DNA of 64,000 nt from JBMNCQ01 sp049366715 (GTDB taxonomy: Bacteria; Bacillota; Peptococcia; Peptococcales; BICA1-8), in the NCBI GenBank assembly GCA_049366715.1, contig JBMNCQ010000057.1, forward strand, positions 1 through 64,000, read 5' to 3'. A model generated the notes under the pieces. That model had not been told where the DNA came from. It made no database searches and saw only the letters and a list, made by a program, of their open reading frames with translations. The position numbers were made by a program, and so were the translations under genes. Shown piece after piece: positions 51,338 to 60,338 of this stretch (the first letter of the stretch is position 1; every line of letters starts with the position of its first letter).

Positions 51338-52240
51338 ATGAAACATAAGAAACTGGATGATCTCCAAAAGGAATACCTAGAGACTCCTATTCCGGAGGAA
51401 TTAGATTTTTTAGTAAGGAAGACACTAAGCGATAATGTGGTGAAGCCGCAGAAGAAGAGAGTTTATCAAAGGATTAGAGCAGTAGCGGCTTCAATAGCTG
51501 TTTGCATAGTCCTGTTTACGGTCGGTATAAACAGTAGTCCGGTATTTGCCTTAACATTATCGAAAATACCGGCTTTAGAGGGGATCATAAAGGTGCTGAC
51601 TTTTCGAGAATATACAGTGAATGAACATCATTTTAATGCGGATATCAAAATCCCTTCAATCCAGGGTTTGGAGAATAAAGAGCTGGAGATTAGTTTGAAT
51701 GAGAAATACCTTACAGAGAACAAAAAGCTATATGAGGAATTTATGGCTGCCATGGAAGAACTGAAAAAAAGTGATCGTGAGGGACATTTAGGTGTGGAGA
51801 GCGGGTATATTGTAAAAACCGATACGGATAAAATATTGTCTATTGCCCGCTATGTTGTAAATACCGTCGGCTCATCATCAACAGTAATGAAATATGATAC
51901 AATAGATAAACAACGAGAAGTTTTAATAACCTTACCCAGTTTATTTAAAGACGGCAGTTATGTTGAAATTATCAGTGAAGAGATCAAAAAGCAAATGCTG
52001 GCACAACATCAAGCTGATGAAAATAAAATTTATTGGGTCCGAGGCATAGAACTGGATTTTTCTTTTGAACCCTTTGACAAAATATCAGCCGAACAAAATT
52101 TCTATATTAATTCTGAAGGTAAATTAGTCGTATCTTTTGATAAATATGAGATAGCCCCTGGTTATATGGGAATTTTAGAATTTGAAATACCAACAGAGAT
52201 ACTGGCGGATCTGTTGGTTAGTAATGAATATCTAAAATAA
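51338..52240 (+). CDS. RsiV-like (DUF3298) membrane protein, orphan
   Basis: The 300-residue protein (ATG 51338, GGGGAGGA upstream; the longer frame is low-complexity sequence) has a cytosolic N-terminus, one membrane helix (VAASIAVCIVLFTVGINS at about 47-64) and an extracellular region ending in a DUF3298-like domain (YVEIISEEIKKQMLAQ, FYINSEGKLVVSFDKYEIAPGYMG). This is the layout of RsiV, the anti-sigma factor that binds lysozyme in Bacillus. No sigma gene is adjacent; an ECF sigma gene begins at 63516. Confidence 0.75.
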   Translation: MKHKKLDDLQKEYLETPIPEELDFLVRKTLSDNVVKPQKKRVYQRIRAVAASIAVCIVLFTVGINSSPVFALTLSKIPALEGIIKVLTFREYTVNEHHFNADIKIPSIQGLENKELEISLNEKYLTENKKLYEEFMAAMEELKKSDREGHLGVESGYIVKTDTDKILSIARYVVNTVGSSSTVMKYDTIDKQREVLITLPSLFKDGSYVEIISEEIKKQMLAQHQADENKIYWVRGIELDFSFEPFDKISAEQNFYINSEGKLVVSFDKYEIAPGYMGILEFEIPTEILADLLVSNEYLK

Positions 52241-52308
52241 ATCAGATTACCGATATAAATATTGATAGTGATTTTGCAAAGACCATACCCAAATTTTTAA
52301 GTGGTTCT

Positions 52309-52350
52309 GCAATATAAAAGGAGTTTTATTCCTTTTATATTGCTTATATT
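52309..52350 (+). terminator. Intrinsic terminator after the RsiV-like gene
   Basis: GCAATATAAAAGGA pairs perfectly with TCCTTTTATATTGC around a 7-base loop, followed by a T-rich tail. Confidence 0.85.
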
Positions 52351-52530
52351 TAGGATTCCGAATGGCTGTTGTAGCTATTGAAAGCTAATTTTACTTCTCA
52401 AGAACAGCAGATAGAATCCGGGTGCGGCTAATCCGGAAGGAATTAACGGGATATCTGATTTTGCTGAATGCGCTGACTTTTTATCTATGATAAAATCGGC
52501 ATAAAATGAAAAAAACATGGGGAATGCAGG

Positions 52531-53220
52531 ATGAGAACAAAAGAGCAGTACCGGGTATACCTTGTTGAAGATGACGGGATGTTAGCTGAAGAGATCGTAA
52601 GGCTGCTGATGAAGTGGGGTTATGATGTGCGGACGGCGAAAATGTATGATCACATATTGGATGAGTTTCTGGCCGTAAAACCGCATGTTGTTTTAATGGA
52701 TGTCAATATCCCCAGTTTTGACGGTTTTCATTGGTGTAAGAAAATCAGGGAAATTTCCAGTGTACCAATCATTTATATTTCTTCCAGGGACAGTAGTATG
52801 GACCTTATAATGGGAATGAACACCGGCGGCGATGATTATCTGACCAAGCCTTTTGATAATGCTGTTTTAGTTGCTAAACTCCAGGCAATTATCCGGAGAA
52901 CATATGAATATAGTTTCCAAAGATCCCATGTTCTCAGATACCAAGGCCTTACAGTGCATGTTGAGGAAGCTGTGGCTTCCTATCACAATAAAAAATGTGA
53001 GCTTACAAAAAACGAACTGAAAATATTGAAACTCTTGATGGAAAATCAAGGAAAAGTAATCACTAGACAAGCTTTGATGAGAAGTTTATGGGATGATGAA
53101 ATCTATGTGAATGAAAACACCCTCACCGTTAATGTCAATCGTGTCAGATTAAAGCTGGAGGAACTGGGGCTTGAGTCTTTCATCATAACCAAAAGAGGAA
53201 TGGGGTATGTAATTTTATGA
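52531..53220 (+). CDS. BceR-type response regulator
   Basis: This 229-residue OmpR-family regulator has a receiver domain (VYLVEDDG, LMDVNIPSFDG with the phosphoacceptor Asp, GGDDYLTKPFD) and a winged helix (CELTKNELKILKLLMENQGKVITRQALMRSLW). Its stop overlaps the kinase gene. The kinase type and the ABC genes downstream place it in the BceRS class that responds to peptide antibiotics such as bacitracin. Confidence 0.92.
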   Translation: MRTKEQYRVYLVEDDGMLAEEIVRLLMKWGYDVRTAKMYDHILDEFLAVKPHVVLMDVNIPSFDGFHWCKKIREISSVPIIYISSRDSSMDLIMGMNTGGDDYLTKPFDNAVLVAKLQAIIRRTYEYSFQRSHVLRYQGLTVHVEEAVASYHNKKCELTKNELKILKLLMENQGKVITRQALMRSLWDDEIYVNENTLTVNVNRVRLKLEELGLESFIITKRGMGYVIL

Positions 53221-54260
53221 GGAAGATGGCTTACATTAAAGGACAGTGGGAATGGATTGCCAGTCAGGCCGGCATTATTGTTCTAATCAATTTGATTTTA
53301 CTGACAAGTACTCCTCTGGCTAAAAGTCTGGGGGAGATTTTTTATCTGAATTTATTGGAAATCTTTGTTGCAGGAGCCGGGTGTATTTTCCACTTCCGGC
53401 GTATGAATAAAGCTTATACCGAGATCCGCCGGGCAATGGCAGAGGGGCATGACATCGACTGGCTCTGCAGGCAGCAGCCGGCCGGCGGAGGAAACAATAT
53501 TCCGGGGATCAGTCTGGTGCAAGAATTGCTGGAATATAAAAATAAGAGCTTCAGGCAAAAAGAAAATGATTACCAAGAGAGAATGAACAATTTAAAAGAC
53601 TATCTAACCCAGACCATCCACGATTTGAAAGTTAATCTTTCCGTCTGTGAAATGGCAGCGAAACGCCTGGAAAATGCCAGGGAAATCACTGATAAGTTAT
53701 TGTATCAGATTGAGCAGATGAAATTCCGGATTAATCAAGTTTTGTTTATCGCCAGGGCTAATCATTACAGCGAAGATATCGTATCCGAGAATATCGAGCT
53801 GAGACAGGTTGTTAAGGAGGCGATCAACGATAACGCGGAATTTTTTATTAATAAGAATATCAGCATTCAGAGCAATCTCAAACCCTATCATTTTGTCAAT
53901 GATAAAAAGTGGATCCAGTACATAGTTACCCAAATTCTCAATAACAGCAGCAAGTATACGGAAAATAACGGAGAAATCACCATCCGGAGCCGGGAAGATG
54001 ACCGAGGATTTCATCTGCATCTGCGCGATACCGGAATCGGTATTCCGGAGGAGGAACTCCACCGTGTTTTTGATAAAGGCTTTACCGGCAGCAACGGCAG
54101 AAATAATACCAAGTCCACCGGTTTGGGTATGTATTATGCCAAAAAAATGGCCAATACTTTAGGCATTGGTTTGCAAGTGCGGAGTAAGCAAGGGGAGTAT
54201 ACGGAATTTATCCTCTCCTTTTATAAATTATCCGACTATATGCAGCGCCAGCGCAGCTAA
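53217..54260 (+). CDS. BceS-type intramembrane-sensing histidine kinase
   Basis: This 347-residue kinase has two membrane helices in its first 60 residues with only a few residues outside (GIIVLINLILLTSTPL and IFYLNLLEIFVAGAGCIF). It therefore lacks a sensor domain, as in BceS. The H-box is LTQTIHDLKVNLSVCEM; the ATPase domain has ILNNSSKYTE, DTGIGIPEEE and STGLGMYYAKKM. Kinases of this type sense through the flux of their BceAB transporter, encoded just downstream. Overlap with the regulator gene is four bases. Confidence 0.92.
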   Translation: MRKMAYIKGQWEWIASQAGIIVLINLILLTSTPLAKSLGEIFYLNLLEIFVAGAGCIFHFRRMNKAYTEIRRAMAEGHDIDWLCRQQPAGGGNNIPGISLVQELLEYKNKSFRQKENDYQERMNNLKDYLTQTIHDLKVNLSVCEMAAKRLENAREITDKLLYQIEQMKFRINQVLFIARANHYSEDIVSENIELRQVVKEAINDNAEFFINKNISIQSNLKPYHFVNDKKWIQYIVTQILNNSSKYTENNGEITIRSREDDRGFHLHLRDTGIGIPEEELHRVFDKGFTGSNGRNNTKSTGLGMYYAKKMANTLGIGLQVRSKQGEYTEFILSFYKLSDYMQRQRS

Positions 54261-54262
54261 TG

Positions 54263-54276
54263 TGACAAAAAAGTCA
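54263..54276. promoter_or_regulatory. Dyad upstream of the BceAB-type genes
   Basis: TGAC and GTCA flank six As right after the kinase stop, and a further TGTCAT lies 12 bases on. Position and dyad fit a BceR-like binding site driving the ABC genes; an AT-rich tract with TTTACA follows at about 54330. Confidence 0.45.
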
Positions 54277-54372
54277 TATTCGGCTTCCAGATGTCATCTA
54301 AAACGATAGAACCGGGGGAAAAAATTTTTTACAATAAAATTATACCGGAATATGACAAGGAGGAAGTTTTTG

Positions 54373-55137
54373 ATGGTTTCTATAATTGAAGTAACCAACC
54401 TGACTAAGCTCTACGGCCGGCAAGGCGCTGTTTGCCGGGCACTCTATAAAGTGAATCTGGAGATTGAGTCAGGTGAGTTTGTAGCTGTCATGGGGCCGTC
54501 GGGGTCTGGCAAAACAACCTTGCTGAATATTATTTCTACCATTGACAAGCCGACTCAGGGGAAGATTACGATCGATGGAAGAGAAACAGAGGGCATGAAG
54601 GAAAAAGAATTAGCCCTGTTCCGCAGAGATATGATTGGTTTTGTCTTTCAGGAATTCAATCTCCTGGATAATATGACAATCCGGGATAACATTGCTTTAC
54701 CCCTTACGTTGAATAATAGAAAGGCAGCTGCTATTTTGGACAAAGTCCAAGAGCTGACAATGTTGTTTGGTATTGACAATCAGTTGGATAAATACCCTTA
54801 CCAGCTGTCAGGCGGGCAAAAACAAAGGGCCGCTGTCTGCCGGGCTCTAGTCAACGAACCCAGGATATTGTTTGCCGACGAGCCTACCGGCGCGCTGGAT
54901 TCTAAGGCGGCTTCCGAGCTTTTAGCTTGTTTCCGGAATGCCAGGAAGAAATACGGAACAACGGTGGTGATGGTAACCCATGATGCTTCCGCTGCCAGTT
55001 ACTGTGACCGGGTTTTGTTCCTGAAGGACGGGATGATCAGCGGTAAATTAGAAACAAACGGCCATGCCGACGAGTTCTTTAAAAAGATTCTGAATATGGT
55101 GGCCATATTAGGAGGTGAGGGGAATGAACGCCTTTAA
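54373..55137 (+). CDS. BceA-type ABC transporter ATP-binding protein
   Basis: This 254-residue ATPase has Walker A GPSGSGKTT at about 40-48, signature QLSGGQKQRAAVCRAL, Walker B LFADEPTGALD and H-loop MVTHD. FQEFNLLDNMTIRDNIALPL is the Q-loop region typical of the MacB/LolD/BceA subfamily. I use ATG 54373 because AAGGAGGAAG is correctly spaced. It overlaps the permease gene by 14 bases. Confidence 0.93.
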   Translation: MVSIIEVTNLTKLYGRQGAVCRALYKVNLEIESGEFVAVMGPSGSGKTTLLNIISTIDKPTQGKITIDGRETEGMKEKELALFRRDMIGFVFQEFNLLDNMTIRDNIALPLTLNNRKAAAILDKVQELTMLFGIDNQLDKYPYQLSGGQKQRAAVCRALVNEPRILFADEPTGALDSKAASELLACFRNARKKYGTTVVMVTHDASAASYCDRVLFLKDGMISGKLETNGHADEFFKKILNMVAILGGEGNERL

Positions 55138-57058
55138 AATCTCCTGGATGCTCTTTAAAAACAACCTGAAAGTCTATCGGTTTTACCTCACAGTTTTAAT
55201 CCTGGCCACGGCAATCTATTACAATTTTCTGGCGGTTAACTTTAATCCTTATTTGCAGGTTCTCAACGAACAATACGTATTTGCGGAAACGGCAAGTTTT
55301 TTATGCAGCATAATTCTATTTTTGACCGTATTGTCCTTTATGCTCCATGCCAATAATTTCTTTTACAAGCTGCGTTATAAAGAAATCGGGAGCTATATGC
55401 TGATGGGTATTCCCGGTACCAAAATCGGTATGGTTTTTGCTCTGGAAAGTATCCTGCTGGGAGGAACGGCCATCATCATCGGCCTGCCTATCGGTTTACT
55501 GTTTTCCAAGCTTTTTTTTATGCTGCTGAGCAAAGCGATGATTCTGGATACCCAGATCCCATTTTATATTCCTTTGCGGGCAATCAGCACCCTGCTTTTA
55601 ATCTTAGCCGGAATTATTCTGCTGATGGGATTAAAAAACTACTGGATGGTACGCAGAAGCAAGCTGATAGAGATCCTTAATGCGGCGAAAAAAGAACAAA
55701 GCCTGCCCAAATTCAGATGGATTCGCGGTATACTTGGTATTGTGTGTATCATTGCAGCTTATTATATGGCCGGAAATATGCTTGTTTTAAAAATGAATTT
55801 ATCCCATGCTCTTTTGATTTTATTGCTGACCTGCATTGGTACGTATTTTTTCTTCGGCAGTTTTTTGGCCATTATTCTTAATGGGCTGATTCGGAAGAAA
55901 AGTGTCATCTATAAAGGGTCCAGGCTGGTCAGCTTCAGTAATACTTTGTTCCGGCTGGGGACCCATTACCGGAGTTTGTCTATGGCAGCAATCTTGTGTG
56001 CCGCTACTTTAGCGGCCTTTAGCGGGAGTCTTGCCTTAAAATATTTTGCCGATACCAATACGGCTGTCGAGGCGCCTTACAGCGTCAGCTTTATCAATCA
56101 GGATAAGGCAACGACCCAAAAGATTAAAGCTCTGATTCAAGAGTCTCCCCACCAAATTCTGGCTGAACATGAGTCTCATTTTATCACCGGGAAAGTCTCC
56201 TATAATAATGGTTCCGGTGAGCGGACGGAAAAGTGCCTTATCACAAGTTATTCCGAGGTGCGAAAATCATTAATGATAACCCGTCCTGGAAATTATCAGC
56301 AAATTTTAAAAGATATTGAACCCCGGAACAACGAAACGGTAGCGATCTTACACTCTAATCTGGTTTTCTCGGGTAACAGTTATGCCGGAGCTGGTTTTGT
56401 CATCCAGGGTAAGCCCTATATTTTAAAAAAAGAAATCAAAATTCCTTTTATCGGTGAGATACAGGGGATTGGTCAATATCAGACCTATATTTTTACGGAT
56501 CAGGAATATGATGAGCTGAAAAAAACTGCTCCGGAGATGACTTTGTATGGAATCAATTTTACTGACCCAGAAGACAGTATTCATGTGGTGGAAAAAATTG
56601 CCGGTGTGATGAAAGATCCGGGCGGCAATCTTAATAGCTTTGCCGGACAGTATCAATACAAGTATTATCTGATCGGAGCCTTCTATTTCATGGGGCTGGT
56701 AATGTCCTTGGTCTTTATGGTTTCTACTTTTAGTACGATTTATTTCAAGATTTTAAGTGACGCTATTCTGGACCGGGAGCAGTATAGAATCTTGATGAAG
56801 ATCGGGATGACGGAACAGGAAATCGTTAAAAGCATTAATACTCAGGTGGGCATGGCGTTTATTTTGCCGGTTTTATTGGGAATGCTGCATGGCATTATGG
56901 CGGTTAAATCCTTAGAGGCATTTATTCACTACCAATTCACCGGCAGTATCTTAGTCGGGGTGAGCGTTTTGGTTATTGTTATGACAGCTTTCTTCGTTTT
57001 TATGAGTAAGAAATATCAGGATATGGTGTTAAGGGGGGGAATTTATGAAACAGTATAA
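55124..57058 (+). CDS. BceB-type ABC transporter permease
   Basis: This 644-residue permease has FtsX-like membrane segments: one near the N-terminus, a block at about 55-190, another block at about 195-310, and a C-terminal three-helix block. A large extracellular region at about 310-510 lies between helices. Ten helices and one big loop are the hallmark of BceB-type antimicrobial-peptide transporters. Start ATG 55124 has AGGAGGTGAGG upstream. It should form the sensing and detoxification complex with the kinase. Confidence 0.9.
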   Translation: MNAFKISWMLFKNNLKVYRFYLTVLILATAIYYNFLAVNFNPYLQVLNEQYVFAETASFLCSIILFLTVLSFMLHANNFFYKLRYKEIGSYMLMGIPGTKIGMVFALESILLGGTAIIIGLPIGLLFSKLFFMLLSKAMILDTQIPFYIPLRAISTLLLILAGIILLMGLKNYWMVRRSKLIEILNAAKKEQSLPKFRWIRGILGIVCIIAAYYMAGNMLVLKMNLSHALLILLLTCIGTYFFFGSFLAIILNGLIRKKSVIYKGSRLVSFSNTLFRLGTHYRSLSMAAILCAATLAAFSGSLALKYFADTNTAVEAPYSVSFINQDKATTQKIKALIQESPHQILAEHESHFITGKVSYNNGSGERTEKCLITSYSEVRKSLMITRPGNYQQILKDIEPRNNETVAILHSNLVFSGNSYAGAGFVIQGKPYILKKEIKIPFIGEIQGIGQYQTYIFTDQEYDELKKTAPEMTLYGINFTDPEDSIHVVEKIAGVMKDPGGNLNSFAGQYQYKYYLIGAFYFMGLVMSLVFMVSTFSTIYFKILSDAILDREQYRILMKIGMTEQEIVKSINTQVGMAFILPVLLGMLHGIMAVKSLEAFIHYQFTGSILVGVSVLVIVMTAFFVFMSKKYQDMVLRGGIYETV

Positions 57059-58310
57059 TAGGGAAATGGGCATAGCCCCTCAAGTCTGCTATTTTCTCCT
57101 GACGGCTTGTTTGCTGCTTGTGCTCACAGGGTGCGGCCGAATCCCTGCGACGGAGCCTTATCTGGCAGAAGACCGGGATAGTCGCTGGGTGAATGATATT
57201 GACTATCTGGAGAAAACACTGCCGCGGGTTCATAAAAATTTGTATTTTCAGCTTTCCGAACAAGAGTTTCACCGCCAGCTGGCAGAGCTGAAGAATAAGA
57301 TTCCCAATTATTCAGACGAACAAATTGAGATTGCGTTAAGCGTTATTCTGGCCGGCAGCGGTGATACCCATACCGGGGCGAGTATTTCCTCGGAATTCCG
57401 GTATCCGCTGGAGTTTCACTGGTTTGCCGAGGGGATCTATATTACAGGCACTACCCCGGAATATCAGGAATTGCTGGATGCCAAAATTATCACTCTGAAC
57501 GGCAGGGAAATTAAAGAAGCAGTTCATACGCTCAGACCACTTCTGGCCGGGGCCAATGAGAGTTGGTTCCAAACCCAGATTGTCTATTATCTGCCGATTC
57601 CGGGTGTCCTGCAATATTTTGGCCTAAGCAAGGGGGATGAGATTGAACTGGATGTGGAACTGAAAAACGGTCAAGGGCAAAAGGTTAGCTTAAAGCCCCT
57701 GAGTTATAAGGAATATGTGGCTGCCGGCCGGGCGGCTGAAGCCGTTCCGTTGTACCGGAGTCACCCGGAGGAAACTTATTGGTTCGAGTATCTAAAGGAA
57801 GAGAAAATAATTTATCTGAATTATAGCAGTTGCCGGCAAATGAGAGATAAACCTTTTGAAATTTTTGCCAGGGAATTCTGGGATTTTGTCCAGAATCATG
57901 AAGTGCATAAGCTGGTTGTGGATATCAGGGAAAATCGCGGTGGAAGTTCAACCATCCTGGACCCTTTCATCAAAGAAATTAGAAACAGCAGTTTTAATCA
58001 GCAAGGTAAACTTTTTGTGATGATAGGAAAAGATACGTATTCTTCTGCTGTTCTGAATGCCGTTAGTTTAAAGAAAAAAACTAATGCTTATTTTGTCGGA
58101 GAAGCTACCGGGGGGGAACCGAACCACTATGGAGAGGTAAAACAGTTTAAACTTCCGAACAGCGAAAAAAACATCCGTTATTCCACCAAATATTTTCATT
58201 GGCTGGACCAAGATAGCAATACCCTTGAGCCGGATAAGGTGATAAAAGAAACTTTTACTGCATATCGGGCCGGAATTGATCCGGTATTGGATTGGATTAG
58301 CAAAAATTAA
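57045..58310 (+). CDS. S41-family peptidase lipoprotein
   Basis: This 421-residue lipoprotein has a signal with lipobox LTGC (Cys30) and a C-terminal S41 (tail-specific protease-like) domain: KLVVDIRENRGGSS, then GKDTYSSAVLNAV with the probable catalytic Ser, and GEATGGEPNHYGEV. The N-terminal half (about 50-200) is a separate domain with ILAGSGDTHTGASI. It overlaps the BceB-type gene by 14 bases, so it belongs to the operon. An extracellular protease tied to a peptide-antibiotic transporter suggests degradation of the peptide or processing of a signal. The expected catalytic Lys was not located with certainty. Confidence 0.82.
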   Translation: MKQYNREMGIAPQVCYFLLTACLLLVLTGCGRIPATEPYLAEDRDSRWVNDIDYLEKTLPRVHKNLYFQLSEQEFHRQLAELKNKIPNYSDEQIEIALSVILAGSGDTHTGASISSEFRYPLEFHWFAEGIYITGTTPEYQELLDAKIITLNGREIKEAVHTLRPLLAGANESWFQTQIVYYLPIPGVLQYFGLSKGDEIELDVELKNGQGQKVSLKPLSYKEYVAAGRAAEAVPLYRSHPEETYWFEYLKEEKIIYLNYSSCRQMRDKPFEIFAREFWDFVQNHEVHKLVVDIRENRGGSSTILDPFIKEIRNSSFNQQGKLFVMIGKDTYSSAVLNAVSLKKKTNAYFVGEATGGEPNHYGEVKQFKLPNSEKNIRYSTKYFHWLDQDSNTLEPDKVIKETFTAYRAGIDPVLDWISKN

Positions 58311-58479
58311 GAGCGGCAAATTATTAGTTAAACCTGGTAGCTGATATGCCTTTTCTTATCTTAAGCGGAATTTACTGATGCTTTAATTCTCGTTAAGCAT
58401 ATTAATAATATATAGTATGGGTAAAGCTTTTTAAGTCTAATACAGCAAGATTTAGCAAGTATCTGCATAAATAAGTTTG

Positions 58480-58515
58480 GGTATTGTCTTTTATTTAAGA
58501 GACAGTACTTTATCT
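58480..58515 (+). terminator. Hairpin terminator
   Basis: GTATTGTCTT pairs with AAGAGACAGTAC (one bulge), with a T-rich tail. It lies 170 bases after the S41 gene; the rest of the 58311-58728 gap shows no gene. Confidence 0.6.
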
Positions 58516-58728
58516 TTATCCGCAAATTTAAGCCGGTCATTAAGGGACACCGGAAAAACAAAGGATGGATAAAAACTTCTTGATATAAGTAAAGAACTTT
58601 GTGGTCTTCTGTTTTATGATCGGAATAAGAACTGTATTTAAGAGGCAGGAATGAGGAAAAGAGGAACGTAATATATGATACTATGTATGTAACCGGAGAT
58701 TATTTCTTGAAGTGAAAGGAGTCTGACT

Positions 58729-59058
58729 ATGGCTACATTTGATGATTTTATGAAGTTAGATATTAGGGTTGGTGAAATAATCCAAGCCGATGTTTTGGAG
58801 AAGGCCCAAAAACCTGCCTATAAATTATGGGTTGATTTTGGTGACGAAATCGGAATCAAGAAATCCAGCGCGCAAATTACTGAGTGTTACGGAGCGGAAC
58901 AATTAGTAGGCAAACAAATTCTAGGAGTCGTTAATTTTCCCCCCAGACAAATTGCCGACTTTAAGTCGGAAGTACTGGTATTAGGCGTATATGCCGAACA
59001 AGGTGTTGTATTAATTAAACCGGAGCAGCCTGTTAAAAAAGGGGATAAATTAGGTTAA
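58729..59058 (+). CDS. csaA: CsaA-type tRNA-binding-domain protein
   Basis: This 109-residue protein is a single EMAP/tRNA-binding OB fold: FDDFMKLDIRVGEIIQADVLEKAQKPAYKLWVDFG, then KKSSAQITECYG, VVNFPPRQIADFKSEVLVLG and the C-terminal KGDKLG. This is the exact layout of CsaA, a dimeric protein described as a secretion-linked chaperone with tRNA-binding ability. The RBS is AAAGGAG. It is a single-gene unit with a terminator behind it. Confidence 0.92.
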   Translation: MATFDDFMKLDIRVGEIIQADVLEKAQKPAYKLWVDFGDEIGIKKSSAQITECYGAEQLVGKQILGVVNFPPRQIADFKSEVLVLGVYAEQGVVLIKPEQPVKKGDKLG

Positions 59059-59072
59059 ACATATGCTTGATT

Positions 59073-59118
59073 AAAAAGGTATTGTATCTTAAAGGTTTTA
59101 AGATACAACACCTTTTTT
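59073..59118. terminator. Bidirectional terminator between csaA and the GreA-like gene
   Basis: AAAAAGGTATTGTATCTTAAA pairs with TTTAAGATACAACACCTTTTT (one mismatch) between convergent genes; both strands have a T run. Confidence 0.88.
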
Positions 59119-59162
59119 AATTCTTTCTTATCATTCTAAACTAAATGCTGACCGAAAAGGTT

Positions 59163-59579
59163 TTATAGATCATAGTGACCATTTGCCTCAGGCTGGTAAA
59201 TGATTTTTTCAACCCTTATTTTAACGATCCCCCCGGGAACCTTCCAGTCAATTATATCACCTTCCCGAAAGCCGAGAATTGCGGTTCCGATAGGGGCTAA
59301 GACAGAAATTTTATTTTCAGCTACATCGGCATCTTCAGGATAGACTAAGGTATATACGGTTTCTTCCCCCAAGTCCAAATCTTTTAAGAGAATTCTGGAG
59401 TTCATTGTTATGGAGTCATGTGGTATGTTTTCTGAGGATACAATATTTGCCCGTTTTAATTCTTGCTCCAGATCTTTTAAATATTCTTGATTCCTTCCTG
59501 TTCCAAATTCTCTCTCTTTCTCAATTAATTGAAGAATGCGCTCGCGGTCTTTAATTGTAATAGCAATTTTTCTAATCAT
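59163..59579 (-). CDS. GreA/GreB-family factor, Rnk-like
   Basis: This 138-residue protein has a short N-terminal helical segment (about 1-50, KDRERILQLIEKEREFG) and a C-terminal FKBP-like GreA domain (YTLVYPEDADVAENKISVLAPIGTAILGFREGDIIDWKVPGG at about 80-122). GreA itself is near 158 residues with a longer coiled coil. The short coil matches Rnk/GreA-like proteins that bind RNA polymerase without full transcript-cleavage activity. The start is ATG on the minus strand. Confidence 0.85.
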   Translation of the reverse strand: MIRKIAITIKDRERILQLIEKEREFGTGRNQEYLKDLEQELKRANIVSSENIPHDSITMNSRILLKDLDLGEETVYTLVYPEDADVAENKISVLAPIGTAILGFREGDIIDWKVPGGIVKIRVEKIIYQPEANGHYDL

Positions 59580-60338
59580 ATCTTAATCCTTTCTTTATCG
59601 TATAAATATAGCGACTATTGTTTTAATATAGCCGCTGTGTTTAACTGTTCAATTTTGGCTGCAGTCTTTTGGGGAAAAGCCCCCTCTTTAAATTATAGAT
59701 TAATTTACCGGATAAGTAAATCTCTAACAAAATTTTTTTATATCCGCAGGAGCCTGTGAATTGAACATCTTGTATAAATGGAGCTTTCAACTACTTCTGC
59801 TGCGGTACTAACGCTGCTGCAGATCGAAAGAAGCTTTGGCAATGAGGTCTGGAGATTAACTGCCAATGAGATCATTTGGTCGGTGTACTATATCAGCGTA
59901 GCAGCAGAGCTTGATCTGCTGCTGTTAATATTTGACAGGAGAAGCCCTGAAATCTGTTTGCAATTATATTAATCCTTAATATGCAGACATAAAATAATTA
60001 TTCATTAAGTGCTTCGGTATAATCCTTAATATTGCGTTAAAGTAGCTAAAGTATTATACTATTTTAAGTAGCAAAAAAAACTTCCTAAATCATTAACATG
60101 CTTCAAGCGGAGCCTTTTTTCAAAAAGAAAATTAAGAAAGTTGCAAATGCAGGTAAATAATTGATTAAAAAGCAGGCCCGGAGTATAGGCAGGGTCTGAT
60201 CATTCAGTATATGAAGCAGCCAGCTTATCAATCAAACAAATGACTTTTCTGATGATGACTGAGACTGTAGATGCCTGATAGCGGGCATTTCTGATAATTA
60301 CCGAGAGGTAATGGTGGGTAAAAGGAGATGCATTATGG
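59580..60338. other. Intergenic region without recognisable gene
   Basis: This 759-base stretch separates the GreA-like and MFS genes. A 64-codon ORF at 59778-59972 has no clear ribosome binding site or family and I leave it out. There is a weak direct repeat of TAATCCTTAATAT (about 59970 and 60021). Confidence 0.5.

Noticed and set aside
59778..59972. 64-codon ORF in the gap before the MFS gene
   Set aside because: No ribosome binding site, no recognisable family and biased Leu/Ile composition typical of AT-rich non-coding DNA.
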